Below are positions 35,087 through 43,259 of a stretch of DNA of 64,000 nucleotides, piece by piece. A program made the translations under genes and the position numbers. How positions within the stretch are numbered: the stretch's first letter is position 1; every line of letters starts with the position of its first letter. The notes beneath the pieces are model-generated. The model made no database searches and was not told where the DNA came from. It worked only from the letters and a program-made list of their open reading frames with translations. The stretch comes from an uncultured Pseudothermotoga sp. (lineage in GTDB: Bacteria; Thermotogota; Thermotogae; Thermotogales; DSM-5069), in the NCBI GenBank assembly GCA_937995655.1, contig CALKJI010000006.1, forward strand, positions 124,001 through 188,000. The letters are read 5' to 3'.

Positions 35087-36777
35087 TTGGCTTCCTCCTT
35101 TATGAATCTTTGCAGTGCGTCTTTTATTTCTTCCACATAGAAAGGTAAACCATTGAATTTGTTGAGTCTGCTAAAATTGGCTAAACCAACTTCCATTTTC
35201 AAAAGCCTTCCAAGTTGTGATGTTGCATTTGATTCGATAACGAGAACCTTTTTCGCTCTATTTAGATATTCAACAAGATTAGATGGCAATGGATAAACTT
35301 GCTGTAGATGGACAACAGCCAATTTTTCAAAGCCTTGCGCAGCCTCAAGGACTATCTCTCTTGTTGAACCAAAACATATGGCAAGGTACTCATAGTCTTT
35401 GTTACCTATCAATTCTGCAGGGATTTCATCGGAAAAATTCTCTAACTTTCTCAGTCTTTTTTCAACCATAGTGGTTCTCAACGTAAAGTCTTCCGTTATT
35501 CTGCCAAGTTCATCGTGTTCATCGCTGTCTACACACACAAAACCTTCACCGTAACCGGGTATTCCCCTGGGTGATATACCGCTCGCTGTCACTTCATATC
35601 TCTTGTACTGGGGTGAAGTTTGCACAATGAAACTCTCTTGCTGGATTATCTTTGGAAGTTCACCAAGGTTGTAAATCGTGTCCATCAAGTACTGATCTGT
35701 TAGGACAAATACGGGAATTTGATATTTATCTGCTATCTTGAAAGCTTTCATCGTACAATAAAAAGCCTGCTCGAGATTTCCTGGCGCAAGAATCACTCTT
35801 GGAAATTCACCGTGGCCAGAAAATAGCGCAAAGAGTAAATCGCCTTGTTCAGTTCTTGTGGGAAGTCCTGTTGCGGGACCAGGTCTTTGAGCAAGATGTA
35901 CCACAATTGGACTTTCTATAGCGCCGGCAAGGCTCAAAGCTTCTACCATCAAAGCAAATCCCCCACCGCTTGTGGTTACAAGAGCCTTCGCCCCAGCATA
36001 CCACGCACCTAGAGCCATGTTCATAGCAGAAATTTCATCCTCCGCCTGCTCGACTACGATCTCAAAGTCCTTTGAATAGTTAGCAAGATTTGTCAGAACG
36101 CCTGTAGATGGAGACATGGGGTATGAAGAAACGAAATTACAGCCACCAGCTATAGCACCAAGTGCGACTGCTTCGGCGCCGTTTATTAACAGATGATTTT
36201 TCACATCTGGGTCTGTTTTCGGCTCTAAAATACCAAGATCTATGTTTTCTACAATGTATTCATAGCCCAGCTTCATTGCCAATCTATTTTCGCCACATAC
36301 CTTTGCTCCCTTGTTGCAAAACCATCTTTCAATTGCCTGTAATGAATCTTCTAACGGCAACTTGAGTAGGGAACACAACATACCCAAAACAACAGAATTT
36401 GAATAAACCTTATTTCCTGCTTTCAAAGCAAGCCCTGATATTGGAACTTCTCTGACATTTCCCGAGACGTTAGAAGTCTCTTTTGAGTCAGAATCTATAA
36501 AAACAAAGGTTTTTTCATCGATCCTATCTGAAAGCCTCTTTAGATGTATCTCACCTTGAGAGAGCGAGAAAAGAACATCGGTCTTCCTGCAGAATGCCCG
36601 CACGGGGCCGTCACTGATTCTTATCAAAGTTGAGTTACTTCCACCCCTAATACGAGACATGTATTCTTTGTAAGAGAAGACATTCAAACCATAGTGTTTC
36701 AGAATGTTTGGAAAAAGATACTCTATCGTCTGGATACCTTGACCGGCTTCACCACAAATAACGATTGAAAGATCCAC
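35083..36777 (-). CDS. korA: 2-oxoacid:ferredoxin oxidoreductase, gamma-alpha fusion subunit
   Basis: A 564-residue fusion. Residues about 1-180 are the gamma domain ([15 protein letters not shown], then [14 protein letters not shown]). Residues 195 onward are the alpha pyrimidine-binding domain ([63 protein letters not shown]). This organisation fits the OafO/KorAC type with a separate beta subunit. GTG start after AAGGGGGC. No delta (2x[4Fe-4S] ferredoxin) subunit is visible. Confidence 0.92.
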   Translation of the reverse strand: MDLSIVICGEAGQGIQTIEYLFPNILKHYGLNVFSYKEYMSRIRGGSNSTLIRISDGPVRAFCRKTDVLFSLSQGEIHLKRLSDRIDEKTFVFIDSDSKETSNVSGNVREVPISGLALKAGNKVYSNSVVLGMLCSLLKLPLEDSLQAIERWFCNKGAKVCGENRLAMKLGYEYIVENIDLGILEPKTDPDVKNHLLINGAEAVALGAIAGGCNFVSSYPMSPSTGVLTNLANYSKDFEIVVEQAEDEISAMNMALGAWYAGAKALVTTSGGGFALMVEALSLAGAIESPIVVHLAQRPGPATGLPTRTEQGDLLFALFSGHGEFPRVILAPGNLEQAFYCTMKAFKIADKYQIPVFVLTDQYLMDTIYNLGELPKIIQQESFIVQTSPQYKRYEVTASGISPRGIPGYGEGFVCVDSDEHDELGRITEDFTLRTTMVEKRLRKLENFSDEIPAELIGNKDYEYLAICFGSTREIVLEAAQGFEKLAVVHLQQVYPLPSNLVEYLNRAKKVLVIESNATSQLGRLLKMEVGLANFSRLNKFNGLPFYVEEIKDALQRFIKEEAK

Positions 36778-36799
36778 AAGTATGCCCCCTTGTGTTCGA

Positions 36800-36824
36800 A
36801 AAGCCCTGGTTTACCCAGGGCTTT
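36800..36824 (-). terminator. Intrinsic terminator-like hairpin after superoxide reductase gene
   Basis: Ten-base arms AAAGCCCTGG and CCAGGGCTTT around the loop TTTAC, 3 bp past the stop of the superoxide reductase gene (minus strand). The transcript has four Us after the stem. It lies between that gene and korA, so it may end the rubrerythrin-superoxide reductase message or reduce read-through. Confidence 0.65.
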
Positions 36825-36827
36825 AAA

Positions 36828-37220
36828 TTATTCGACTTCAATTCTTTGACTGTTTTCCCACAAACCGTGTATGTTGCAGTATGACAGGGCGAGAATCGTT
36901 CCAGATTTGTTGAGTTTCACTACAGTTTTTACCACTGGTTCTGTGTAGACGTCCCCTGTGTTAGGTCCTTTTACAGATTCACCATGAACGTTGAATTCAT
37001 AATTTCCGACTTCATACACATATGGGTCGCCATCTGGCTGGAAGAATACTTTAATCCACTTTATGTGATGTTCTGTGGTATTTGGGTGGGGAATCTCCTT
37101 TCCCACAGAGACTGTGATCTCTGTTTTTTCACCCTTCTTGGCTCTTTCAGGAGCCTCTATGACCGGTACATGTTTTTCCTTTTTGAAATCTTCCGATTTG
37201 ATAAAATCCGCAAGTTTCAT
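36828..37220 (-). CDS. Superoxide reductase (neelaredoxin)
   Basis: A 130-residue non-haem iron protein. The Fe(His)4Cys ligands are visible: HVPVIEAP near residue 17, HPNTTEHHIKW near 46-56, and CNIHGLW near 114-120. It reduces superoxide to peroxide without making oxygen. No N-terminal desulforedoxin domain, so it is the one-iron class. It follows rubrerythrin by 13 bp; rubrerythrin would remove the peroxide. Confidence 0.94.
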   Translation of the reverse strand: MKLADFIKSEDFKKEKHVPVIEAPERAKKGEKTEITVSVGKEIPHPNTTEHHIKWIKVFFQPDGDPYVYEVGNYEFNVHGESVKGPNTGDVYTEPVVKTVVKLNKSGTILALSYCNIHGLWENSQRIEVE

Positions 37221-37233
37221 ATTATTCCCTCCC

Positions 37234-37746
37234 TCAAACAGAGAATTCTATATACATCTTTTTTGCGGTACCGCAAACTGGACATTTTTCAGGTGCTTCA
37301 TTTTCTACCGTGTGGCCACAAACTGGACAGATGTAAATCTTGCTGGTTGGGTAATCTTCCTTTTTCTCAGCAAGACCCTTGGCTAGTTTGTACATTTCAG
37401 CGTGAATTTTTTCTGCTTCCCAAGCGTATCTTGTACTCCTTTCAGCACCGTTCTCCTGCTGAAACTGTGCGACGGTGTTGTAAACTGGGTACATTTCGTT
37501 GATTTCGAAGGTTTCGCCATCGATGCACTGCTGGACATTATCCTTCATTTCCTGGTAGATCTTTCCAAGTTCTCTGTAATGATTTCTAGCGTGAACAAAT
37601 TCAGCATAGGATATTGCTCTAAAGAGATTGGCAAGTTTTTTTAACCCTTTCCTCTCAGCCTCTTCTGCAAAGATCATGTACTTCATGTGCGCCATGCTCT
37701 CGCCGGCAAAGGCATCTTCCAAAAATTTCTTGGTCATATCTCTCAT
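37234..37746 (-). CDS. Rubrerythrin
   Basis: This 170-residue peroxidase has a ferritin-like diiron domain (about 1-130, with EDAFAGESMAHMKY, EAERKG and EFVHARNHY) and a C-terminal rubredoxin domain with CPVCGHTV and CPVCGTAK. The ATG at 37746 follows AAGGAGGTGAG; an in-frame GTG at 37755 lies inside the ribosome site. It reduces hydrogen peroxide with electrons from rubredoxin/ferredoxin in anaerobes. First gene of the oxygen-defence group. Confidence 0.95.
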   Translation of the reverse strand: MRDMTKKFLEDAFAGESMAHMKYMIFAEEAERKGLKKLANLFRAISYAEFVHARNHYRELGKIYQEMKDNVQQCIDGETFEINEMYPVYNTVAQFQQENGAERSTRYAWEAEKIHAEMYKLAKGLAEKKEDYPTSKIYICPVCGHTVENEAPEKCPVCGTAKKMYIEFSV

Positions 37747-37771
37747 CGATCTCACCTCCTTGTTTGTATAT

Positions 37772-37801
37772 ATTATAACAATGACTTCATTTTCTTGGTA
37801 A
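37772..37801 (-). promoter_or_regulatory. Promoter of rubrerythrin
   Basis: On the minus strand TTACCA (37801-37796), 18-bp spacer, and TATAAT (37777-37772), followed within 25 bp by the rubrerythrin ribosome site. No distinct repressor palindrome was seen across it. Confidence 0.55.
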
Positions 37802-37840
37802 ATGTAAATATTAACATATCTTTCATAGTGAAGTGCTATC

Positions 37841-38863
37841 TCAAGATCTCAAGCATAAGGATATGAGATCCTCAACTTTGGCAGTTGCAAGGCAGATCAC
37901 GGTATCAGCAGCACCATAATAAATCTTTAATTCACCATCCTCTAAAAGGGCCGCCGTTGGAAAGACGACGTTGTTTCTAAAGCCGTTGCTGATTTCATAA
38001 GTCTCTTCTGGCACTATGAGAGGTTCTTTACAAACTCCCAAAACTTTCGTTGGATCTTTCAGATCAAGTAACATGACCCCTGCCGTGTAACGTTTGGTCC
38101 AGGTTTCTTCCCAACCATTTTTTCCTCTCGATGGGTCGATGTCCACGGCGTGGAAGATCACCAGCCATCCTTTGTCTGTTTTGACCGGCGGTGCACCAGG
38201 ACCGATTTTGATGTTGGCGAATGGGACGTCTTCGACGCCAAGAAGGAGTTGACTGTCGCCCCAATATCTTAGATCGGGAGAAAAACTGATCCACATGTCG
38301 AACCTTTCCAAACCAAGTCTTCCATAAACCGGGAAGGGTCTCTCAAGTCTCGCGTATAATCCCTTTACCTTTTCTGGGAATAGTACAATATTTCTGTTGT
38401 CTGGCGTCGATAGATGTAAGATCTCGAATCCTTCAAAATCCTCCGTTGTTGCTATGCCTGCCCTTATCCCATGCCATGTATCTATGGCAAAGGTCATGTA
38501 AATCTTTCCATCGATCACAGATAACCTTGGGTCGTAGACCCTGAGAAAATCATCAACAACTGGTGGAAAATCTAACGGAGCTGGTTCAACGTTCCAAGAA
38601 ACACCATCTGTGCTGTAAGCAAGACCCAGGTTTGTACCTTCCAGTGTCTTCTCTTGAAAGGATCCAAAGTCGTTTCGAAAGACCATGACATACCGATCCT
38701 TCACCTTACAAACCCCTGGGTTGAACACAAGCGCCGAACTGTAGGGGATATCTTTGTAGGTAAGTATGGGGTTAGAAGGATGCCTTCTGACAACTTCTTG
38801 AGATCTCAGCGCCCCTATGGGTTTTGGTTCAAAAAACTTTCTGATTCCACTGAAGTCCATCAT
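37841..38863 (-). CDS. GH130 glycoside phosphorylase (mannoside type)
   Basis: A 340-residue five-bladed beta-propeller enzyme. VYDPRLSVIDGKIYMTFA and DNRNIVLFPEKVKGLYARLERP, cut here to DNRNIVLFPEK, match the GH130 catalytic region, with the Asp general acid in FLRVYDPR. GH130 enzymes cleave beta-mannosides with phosphate to give mannose-1-phosphate; the exact linkage is unknown. The start MMDFSG at 38863 follows GGGAGGG; a longer frame to 38938 lacks a ribosome site. It diverges from the ROK regulator at 39103, as in the Thermotoga maritima mannoside region (from memory). Confidence 0.88.
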   Translation of the reverse strand: MMDFSGIRKFFEPKPIGALRSQEVVRRHPSNPILTYKDIPYSSALVFNPGVCKVKDRYVMVFRNDFGSFQEKTLEGTNLGLAYSTDGVSWNVEPAPLDFPPVVDDFLRVYDPRLSVIDGKIYMTFAIDTWHGIRAGIATTEDFEGFEILHLSTPDNRNIVLFPEKVKGLYARLERPFPVYGRLGLERFDMWISFSPDLRYWGDSQLLLGVEDVPFANIKIGPGAPPVKTDKGWLVIFHAVDIDPSRGKNGWEETWTKRYTAGVMLLDLKDPTKVLGVCKEPLIVPEETYEISNGFRNNVVFPTAALLEDGELKIYYGAADTVICLATAKVEDLISLCLRS

Positions 38864-38947
38864 GTTAACAACCCTCCCTTCAATCACTTCAATGTTACAC
38901 AAAAGCTTGCGGACAGAGGTGACAGGATTTTTCAGCAAGAACTATGG

Positions 38948-38967
38948 TTATAGGTGATTATAGGTCA
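38948..38967. repeat. Tandem 10-bp repeat
   Basis: TTATAGGTGA (38948-38957) is followed directly by TTATAGGTCA (38958-38967). One helical turn apart, in the region between the divergent GH130 and ROK genes. Read on the minus strand, each copy includes TATAA and could form alternative -10 boxes for the GH130 gene, or a regulator site. Confidence 0.5.
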
Positions 38968-38985
38968 TTAATTTTCAAAAAACAG

Positions 38986-39006
38986 TAGTTAGCAAATACT
39001 AAATTA
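38986..39006. promoter_or_regulatory. Probable weaker ROK operator
   Basis: TAGTTAG, 7 bp, then TAAATTA. The left half is identical to the strong site at 39064-39089 and the right half matches in five of seven bases. The two sites are 78 bp apart. A second operator in the intergenic region would let one regulator control both divergent units. Confidence 0.4.
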
Positions 39007-39063
39007 GTTTCTATAAATTTTTCTATCGTGTTAACATTTGACAAAATTAATTGACAAGGCAAC

Positions 39064-39089
39064 ATTTAGTTAGTAAGACATAACTAAAT
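39064..39089. promoter_or_regulatory. ROK operator-like inverted repeat
   Basis: Perfect 9-bp arms ATTTAGTTA and TAACTAAAT, separated by 8 bp (GTAAGACA). It sits immediately upstream of the ROK gene ribosome site (GAGGTG at 39091) and overlaps the region expected for -10 (a TTGACA is at 39051). The placement is typical of an autoregulatory repressor site. Confidence 0.65.
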
Positions 39090-39102
39090 CGAGGTGTGTT
39101 TC

Positions 39103-40242
39103 TTGCTGACGGATCTTGAGGCTAAGGTTTTGAAGATTATTCGTGATGCCGATCAAATATCTCGGCTTGAAATAGCCAAAGTTTTGAATCTCAGTAAACC
39201 TGTTATTACTCAGGTAGTTTCACGTTTGATCAACAAAGGACTCGTTGTTGAATCAGGTGTTTCCAAGTCTTCTTCAGGTAGACCCAAGATCAATTTGAAG
39301 TTTGTTCCCGATGCCTTCTACTGTGTTGGCGCCGAACTCGAGGAGAATACCTTTGAAATCATCGTCACAGATCTTTTGGGAAGGGAAAAGATAACCTCTC
39401 AGAACAACACACCTCAGAAAATAGATTCCGCAGACATTGTAGCATGGTGTGTGGAGAAGATCAAGGAACTAATAAAGGAGTCTCACCTACCCAAAGAGAG
39501 GATTTTGGGTGTGGGAGTCGGTATATCGGCGATGGTGGAACCAAAGACAGGGATGGTGAGAACGGCTCCTGCTTTTGGTATGAAAAACTTCAATCTGCAG
39601 AGCATTCTTGAGAGAGAATTAAACTTACCTGTCTACGTAGCAAACAGAGTCAAACTGGTTGCCTTTGCCGAGCATAGACTCGGGGCATCTAAAGGTTTTA
39701 AGGACGCACTCTATGTTTATCTAGATAGCGGTCTTGGTTCTGCTCTGATCTTGAACGACGAGTTGTTTCAGGGTTTTTATGGCAAAGCAGGAGAACTTGG
39801 ATGGATGATTACAGACATCGACCTCACAAAAGACGACATGTGTTTTGAACAAGACTTTGGACATTTGGCAAGAAAAATATCTGGTCATTGTTTGAAGAGG
39901 TATTTGGCTGGAGTTGTTCAGGGCAACGATTTAACAGAGATCATCGATACAGTTAGGCAAGAAAAAAACGAGTTGGGGAAGAAATTGAAACGTTCCTTGA
40001 TGCATTTTGCTGCAGCGATTGCCAATGCCATACTCATGTTCGATCCGCAAGTGGTGATAATGAAAGGAAGAATTGGTCAAAGATATTTCAATCAGATCAC
40101 AAAGATCATTCTGGAATTTCTCCACAACTTGTTGCCACCACAATTTTATGAAAACTTGGAGTTTCGAAAGGGAATCATAGAGAAATATGACGTTGCGTTG
40201 GGTGGAGTCTTTTTGGTTCAAAAAAAGATCATGAACATCTAA
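39103..40242 (+). CDS. ROK-family transcriptional regulator, no zinc motif
   Basis: This 379-residue protein has an N-terminal winged HTH at about 1-60 (ISRLEIAKVLNLSKPVITQVV) and a ROK sugar-kinase-like domain (LGVGVGISAMVEPKTG, VYLDSGLGSALILN). Where ROK proteins usually have GxGH then CxCGxxGCxE, this one reads GELGWMITDIDL and no cysteine cluster, so it lacks the zinc site. TTG at 39103 is 6 bp after GAGGTG; a GTG at 39094 is inside that site. It starts the operon running to 46899; the ligand is probably a sugar from the imported glycan. Confidence 0.88.
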   Translation: MLTDLEAKVLKIIRDADQISRLEIAKVLNLSKPVITQVVSRLINKGLVVESGVSKSSSGRPKINLKFVPDAFYCVGAELEENTFEIIVTDLLGREKITSQNNTPQKIDSADIVAWCVEKIKELIKESHLPKERILGVGVGISAMVEPKTGMVRTAPAFGMKNFNLQSILERELNLPVYVANRVKLVAFAEHRLGASKGFKDALYVYLDSGLGSALILNDELFQGFYGKAGELGWMITDIDLTKDDMCFEQDFGHLARKISGHCLKRYLAGVVQGNDLTEIIDTVRQEKNELGKKLKRSLMHFAAAIANAILMFDPQVVIMKGRIGQRYFNQITKIILEFLHNLLPPQFYENLEFRKGIIEKYDVALGGVFLVQKKIMNI

Positions 40243-40263
40243 CACTCATAGGGAGGTGATTTT

Positions 40264-41505
40264 ATGAGGAAAGCCCTGGTTTTCTTGATGGTTTTAGTGG
40301 CGGTTCTATCGATGGCAGATGTCGTTTTGATGTGGTTTACAGACGGTCCAGATTATGACATCATGCAATCTCAGGTTGCAAAGTTTGAAAGGGCTTACGG
40401 TGAAAAGGTTGTAGTTTTGAACCTGCCTTACTATTTGGAGTACAAGCCCAAACTTGCGGCTATGGCAAAGGCTGGATCACCACCAGATGTGGCAAGAGAG
40501 ACCGATCTTTTACCCTGGCTAGAGTATGCGATAGACCTTAAACCCCTGGTCGAGAAGTACGCTGGCATGAAATTCGAAGAATGGCTTGAGAACGTTTCTT
40601 TCTACAAAGCGGGATTCAAGAAAATCTACGAGAAATTTGGAAAGGTCGTTGGAATACCCTACACCTCAGATGCTCATGCAATCTTTTATAACAAGGAGAT
40701 CTTCAAAAAAGCGGGTATAGAACCACCAAAGGACAGACCATGGACGATCGATGAATGGTACTCAGCAATGAAAAAGATCAAACAAAGCGGTGCGGCACGA
40801 TATGCCCTTGTTTACGATTACAGCCCTTACAGATTCGCGAACCTGTTGTATGTTTTTGGTGGAGGAATCTGGGATTCTGAGGGCAAGAACATAATTATCG
40901 ACTCAGCTGAGTCTATAGAAGCCTTGGAGTTTTTCGTTAAACTCCACGACGAAGATCTAATACCCAAAGCGGTGTGGCTCACAGGTGATGCACCGGCGAA
41001 ATACTTCCAAAATGGAATGGCTGCTATGTATGTCTCCGGTACTTGGATGCTGGCACAATTCAAAGAACAACTCAAGTTTGACTGGGGTGCCATCATGTGG
41101 CCGTACAAACGCCAGAGGGCAGTTATGACTGGTGGAAAGTATATCGTTCCATTCACTGAAAAGGGTGCCAAACTGGCTTTCTTCCTAACAAACCAGGAAA
41201 ATCTTCCAGAATTCGCCGGGAAACTCTTCCTGGTACCTGACAGAAAGGATCTCAGTGATAAGGTAACGATTGAGGATCCTGTGATTAAACCAGTTTACGA
41301 TTTGGTGATGAAAGATCTTAATGAGTCAGGACGGGGAAGCCTTGTTGCCGATTGGTACGATCCCGATACAGCTTCTATAATACAAAAGAACAGAACGGTC
41401 ATAATCGATGCAATAAAATCTGCTGTTGCTAAAGAAAAGACTGCCTCTCAGGCTTTCAAAGATCTTGCAAAGTTTTTAAGGGAAGAGGCTGCAAAGAGTC
41501 GTTAA
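40264..41505 (+). CDS. Sugar ABC transporter binding protein (ROK locus)
   Basis: A 413-residue SBP_bac_1 protein with signal peptide (ALVFLMVLVAVLSMA, then DVVLMWF) and no lipobox. The core has AKAGSPPDVARETDLLPW, VGIPYTSDAHAIFYNKEIF and NGMAAMYVSGTWML, typical of the maltose/multiple-sugar class. It follows the ROK gene by 21 bp with GGGAGG. Sugar unknown; a GH130-compatible beta-mannoside oligosaccharide is possible. Confidence 0.9.
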   Translation: MRKALVFLMVLVAVLSMADVVLMWFTDGPDYDIMQSQVAKFERAYGEKVVVLNLPYYLEYKPKLAAMAKAGSPPDVARETDLLPWLEYAIDLKPLVEKYAGMKFEEWLENVSFYKAGFKKIYEKFGKVVGIPYTSDAHAIFYNKEIFKKAGIEPPKDRPWTIDEWYSAMKKIKQSGAARYALVYDYSPYRFANLLYVFGGGIWDSEGKNIIIDSAESIEALEFFVKLHDEDLIPKAVWLTGDAPAKYFQNGMAAMYVSGTWMLAQFKEQLKFDWGAIMWPYKRQRAVMTGGKYIVPFTEKGAKLAFFLTNQENLPEFAGKLFLVPDRKDLSDKVTIEDPVIKPVYDLVMKDLNESGRGSLVADWYDPDTASIIQKNRTVIIDAIKSAVAKEKTASQAFKDLAKFLREEAAKSR

Positions 41506-41511
41506 ATCTTC

Positions 41512-41535
41512 TTGGGTGGAGTATCCTCCACCCAA
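41512..41535 (+). terminator. Stem-loop between binding-protein and permease genes
   Basis: Perfect 10-bp arms TTGGGTGGAG and CTCCACCCAA around loop TATC, then TTGTTTCT. It begins 6 bp after the binding-protein stop and 27 bp before the permease start. Likely partial terminator or mRNA-stabilising element, giving more binding protein than permease. Confidence 0.75.
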
Positions 41536-41561
41536 TTGTTTCTATAATTGGAGGGAAGATC

Positions 41562-42425
41562 TTGAAGAGAAAGGTAATACCTTGGCTTTTCCTTTTACCC
41601 AGTCTTTTGATCTTTGTCATATTCATAGTGACACCGGCTTTGAGTAGTTTTTATTATTCTTTCACCGACTATGACATGCTCACCTTGAGGGGAAAATTCG
41701 TAAGTTTTTCTAATTTCATCAATCTGTTTAGAATGCCAAGTGATTTTGGTCGTGTTTTGATCAGGACATTTTTTTACACATTGCTGGTTGTTCCTCTGGT
41801 TTTTTTTATGTCTTTGCTTTTGTCGGTTATTACCACATCGGATTTCATTTACGGCAAGTCTTTTCTGCGCGCACTTTTTTACTGGCCCTGGCTCTTATCT
41901 CCATCGATCATAGGAATCAGCTGGAAATGGTTTTTGGATTACGACGCAGGGCTGATAAATATACTTCTTCTCAAGGGTGGCTTCAATCCAATATCATGGT
42001 TGATAGACAAGAGATTGGCCTTTCTTAGTGTTTTGTTGGTGACCGTTTGGAATGTTGCTGGTTATTTTATGGTCATGTTCAATGCTGCTCTAACAGCTAT
42101 TCCAAACGAAGTCTATGAAGCCGCGGCATTGGATGGTGCAAATCGATGGACAAGGTTTTGGAAGATAATCTTTCCTTTACTCAAACCTACTTCTGTGCTT
42201 GTAATAGTTCTTTCCACGATCATGGCTATGAGAAGTTTTGAGGTTATATACGTCTTCACCGCTGGAGGGCCTGGCACTTCAACTACCATGGTTGCCCAGA
42301 GAATATATCACACTGCTTTCATGGAAAGAAGACTCGGTGTGGCATCGAGCATGTCGGTCATATTGTTCGTGATCTTGATGATTCTCTCACTACTGCAATT
42401 CAGAATCTTGGAGGAGAAACAATGA
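41562..42425 (+). CDS. Sugar ABC transporter permease (MalF type)
   Basis: This 287-residue permease has six predicted TM helices and the EAA loop YEAAALDGANRWTRFWKIIFP near residue 186, shown here shortened to EAAALDGANRW. N-terminus VIPWLFLLPSLLIFVIF. TTG start after GGAGGGAAG. Its stop overlaps the next permease start. Confidence 0.92.
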   Translation: MKRKVIPWLFLLPSLLIFVIFIVTPALSSFYYSFTDYDMLTLRGKFVSFSNFINLFRMPSDFGRVLIRTFFYTLLVVPLVFFMSLLLSVITTSDFIYGKSFLRALFYWPWLLSPSIIGISWKWFLDYDAGLINILLLKGGFNPISWLIDKRLAFLSVLLVTVWNVAGYFMVMFNAALTAIPNEVYEAAALDGANRWTRFWKIIFPLLKPTSVLVIVLSTIMAMRSFEVIYVFTAGGPGTSTTMVAQRIYHTAFMERRLGVASSMSVILFVILMILSLLQFRILEEKQ

Positions 42426-43246
42426 AAAAAAGAAAGAGAGTTCTGTTAGTGATTCTCAATCTCATTGTGTATACTTTTGCCATCTTTTATGTTCTTCCCA
42501 TAGTTTGGACCGTGTTTTCAAGTTTTAAGGAAGAAGCTGATCTGTTTTCATGGCCTCCTCGGTTAATAACCAAGTTGACCCTGATAAACTATAGAAACAT
42601 TTTTTCAAAGACTCCATTGCCTCTATTCATGCGAAATTCTTTCTTGATATCAATTTCCGCCACCGTCTTGACCGTTATGATAAGCGTAATGAGCGGTTAT
42701 GCACTGGCAAAATACCGATTTGGTGCGAAAGGTTTTGTTTCTTCCTTTACCTTGTCGATGCTCATGATCCCTCTTCAGGTGATAATGGTACCAATTTATT
42801 TAGTGCTGTCAAAGATCGGTATGATAAATACATTATGGGGACTGATAATACCACCTTCGGCAACACCTACAGGCATCTTTCTTGCGCAAAGGTATTTACT
42901 GTCCGCGCTCCCAGATGAGATTTTAGAGAGTGCAAGGATCGACGGGGCAGGAGAGTTGAGGATATTTTTCAGGATCGTTTTACCTCTTTCGACGCCACTT
43001 ATCGCAGCCCTTTCTGTACTTTCTTTCACATGGAGATGGAATGATTTTCTCTGGCCATTGATCGTTGTCGGTACGCCAAAACTATACACTATTCAGCTGG
43101 CTTTGGGTATGTATGCCGGTGAACATATAGTACAGTGGGGGCCTTTGTTGGCTATGACCACCATTTCAATGTTGCCTGTCTTGGTTGTTTTCCTTTTGCT
43201 TCAGAAGTACTTTGTAAAAGGTATCACCACAGGTGCGATAAAGTGA
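42422..43246 (+). CDS. Sugar ABC transporter permease (MalG type)
   Basis: A 274-residue permease with six TM helices and EAA loop ESARIDGAGELRIFFRIVLP (20 residues, near 165-184). Forms the pore with the preceding permease. No ATP-binding subunit lies in this operon, so a shared MsmK-like ATPase elsewhere is expected. 4-bp overlap with the previous gene. Confidence 0.92.
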   Translation: MKKRKRVLLVILNLIVYTFAIFYVLPIVWTVFSSFKEEADLFSWPPRLITKLTLINYRNIFSKTPLPLFMRNSFLISISATVLTVMISVMSGYALAKYRFGAKGFVSSFTLSMLMIPLQVIMVPIYLVLSKIGMINTLWGLIIPPSATPTGIFLAQRYLLSALPDEILESARIDGAGELRIFFRIVLPLSTPLIAALSVLSFTWRWNDFLWPLIVVGTPKLYTIQLALGMYAGEHIVQWGPLLAMTTISMLPVLVVFLLLQKYFVKGITTGAIK

Positions 43247-43259
43247 AGGAGTGAATTCT

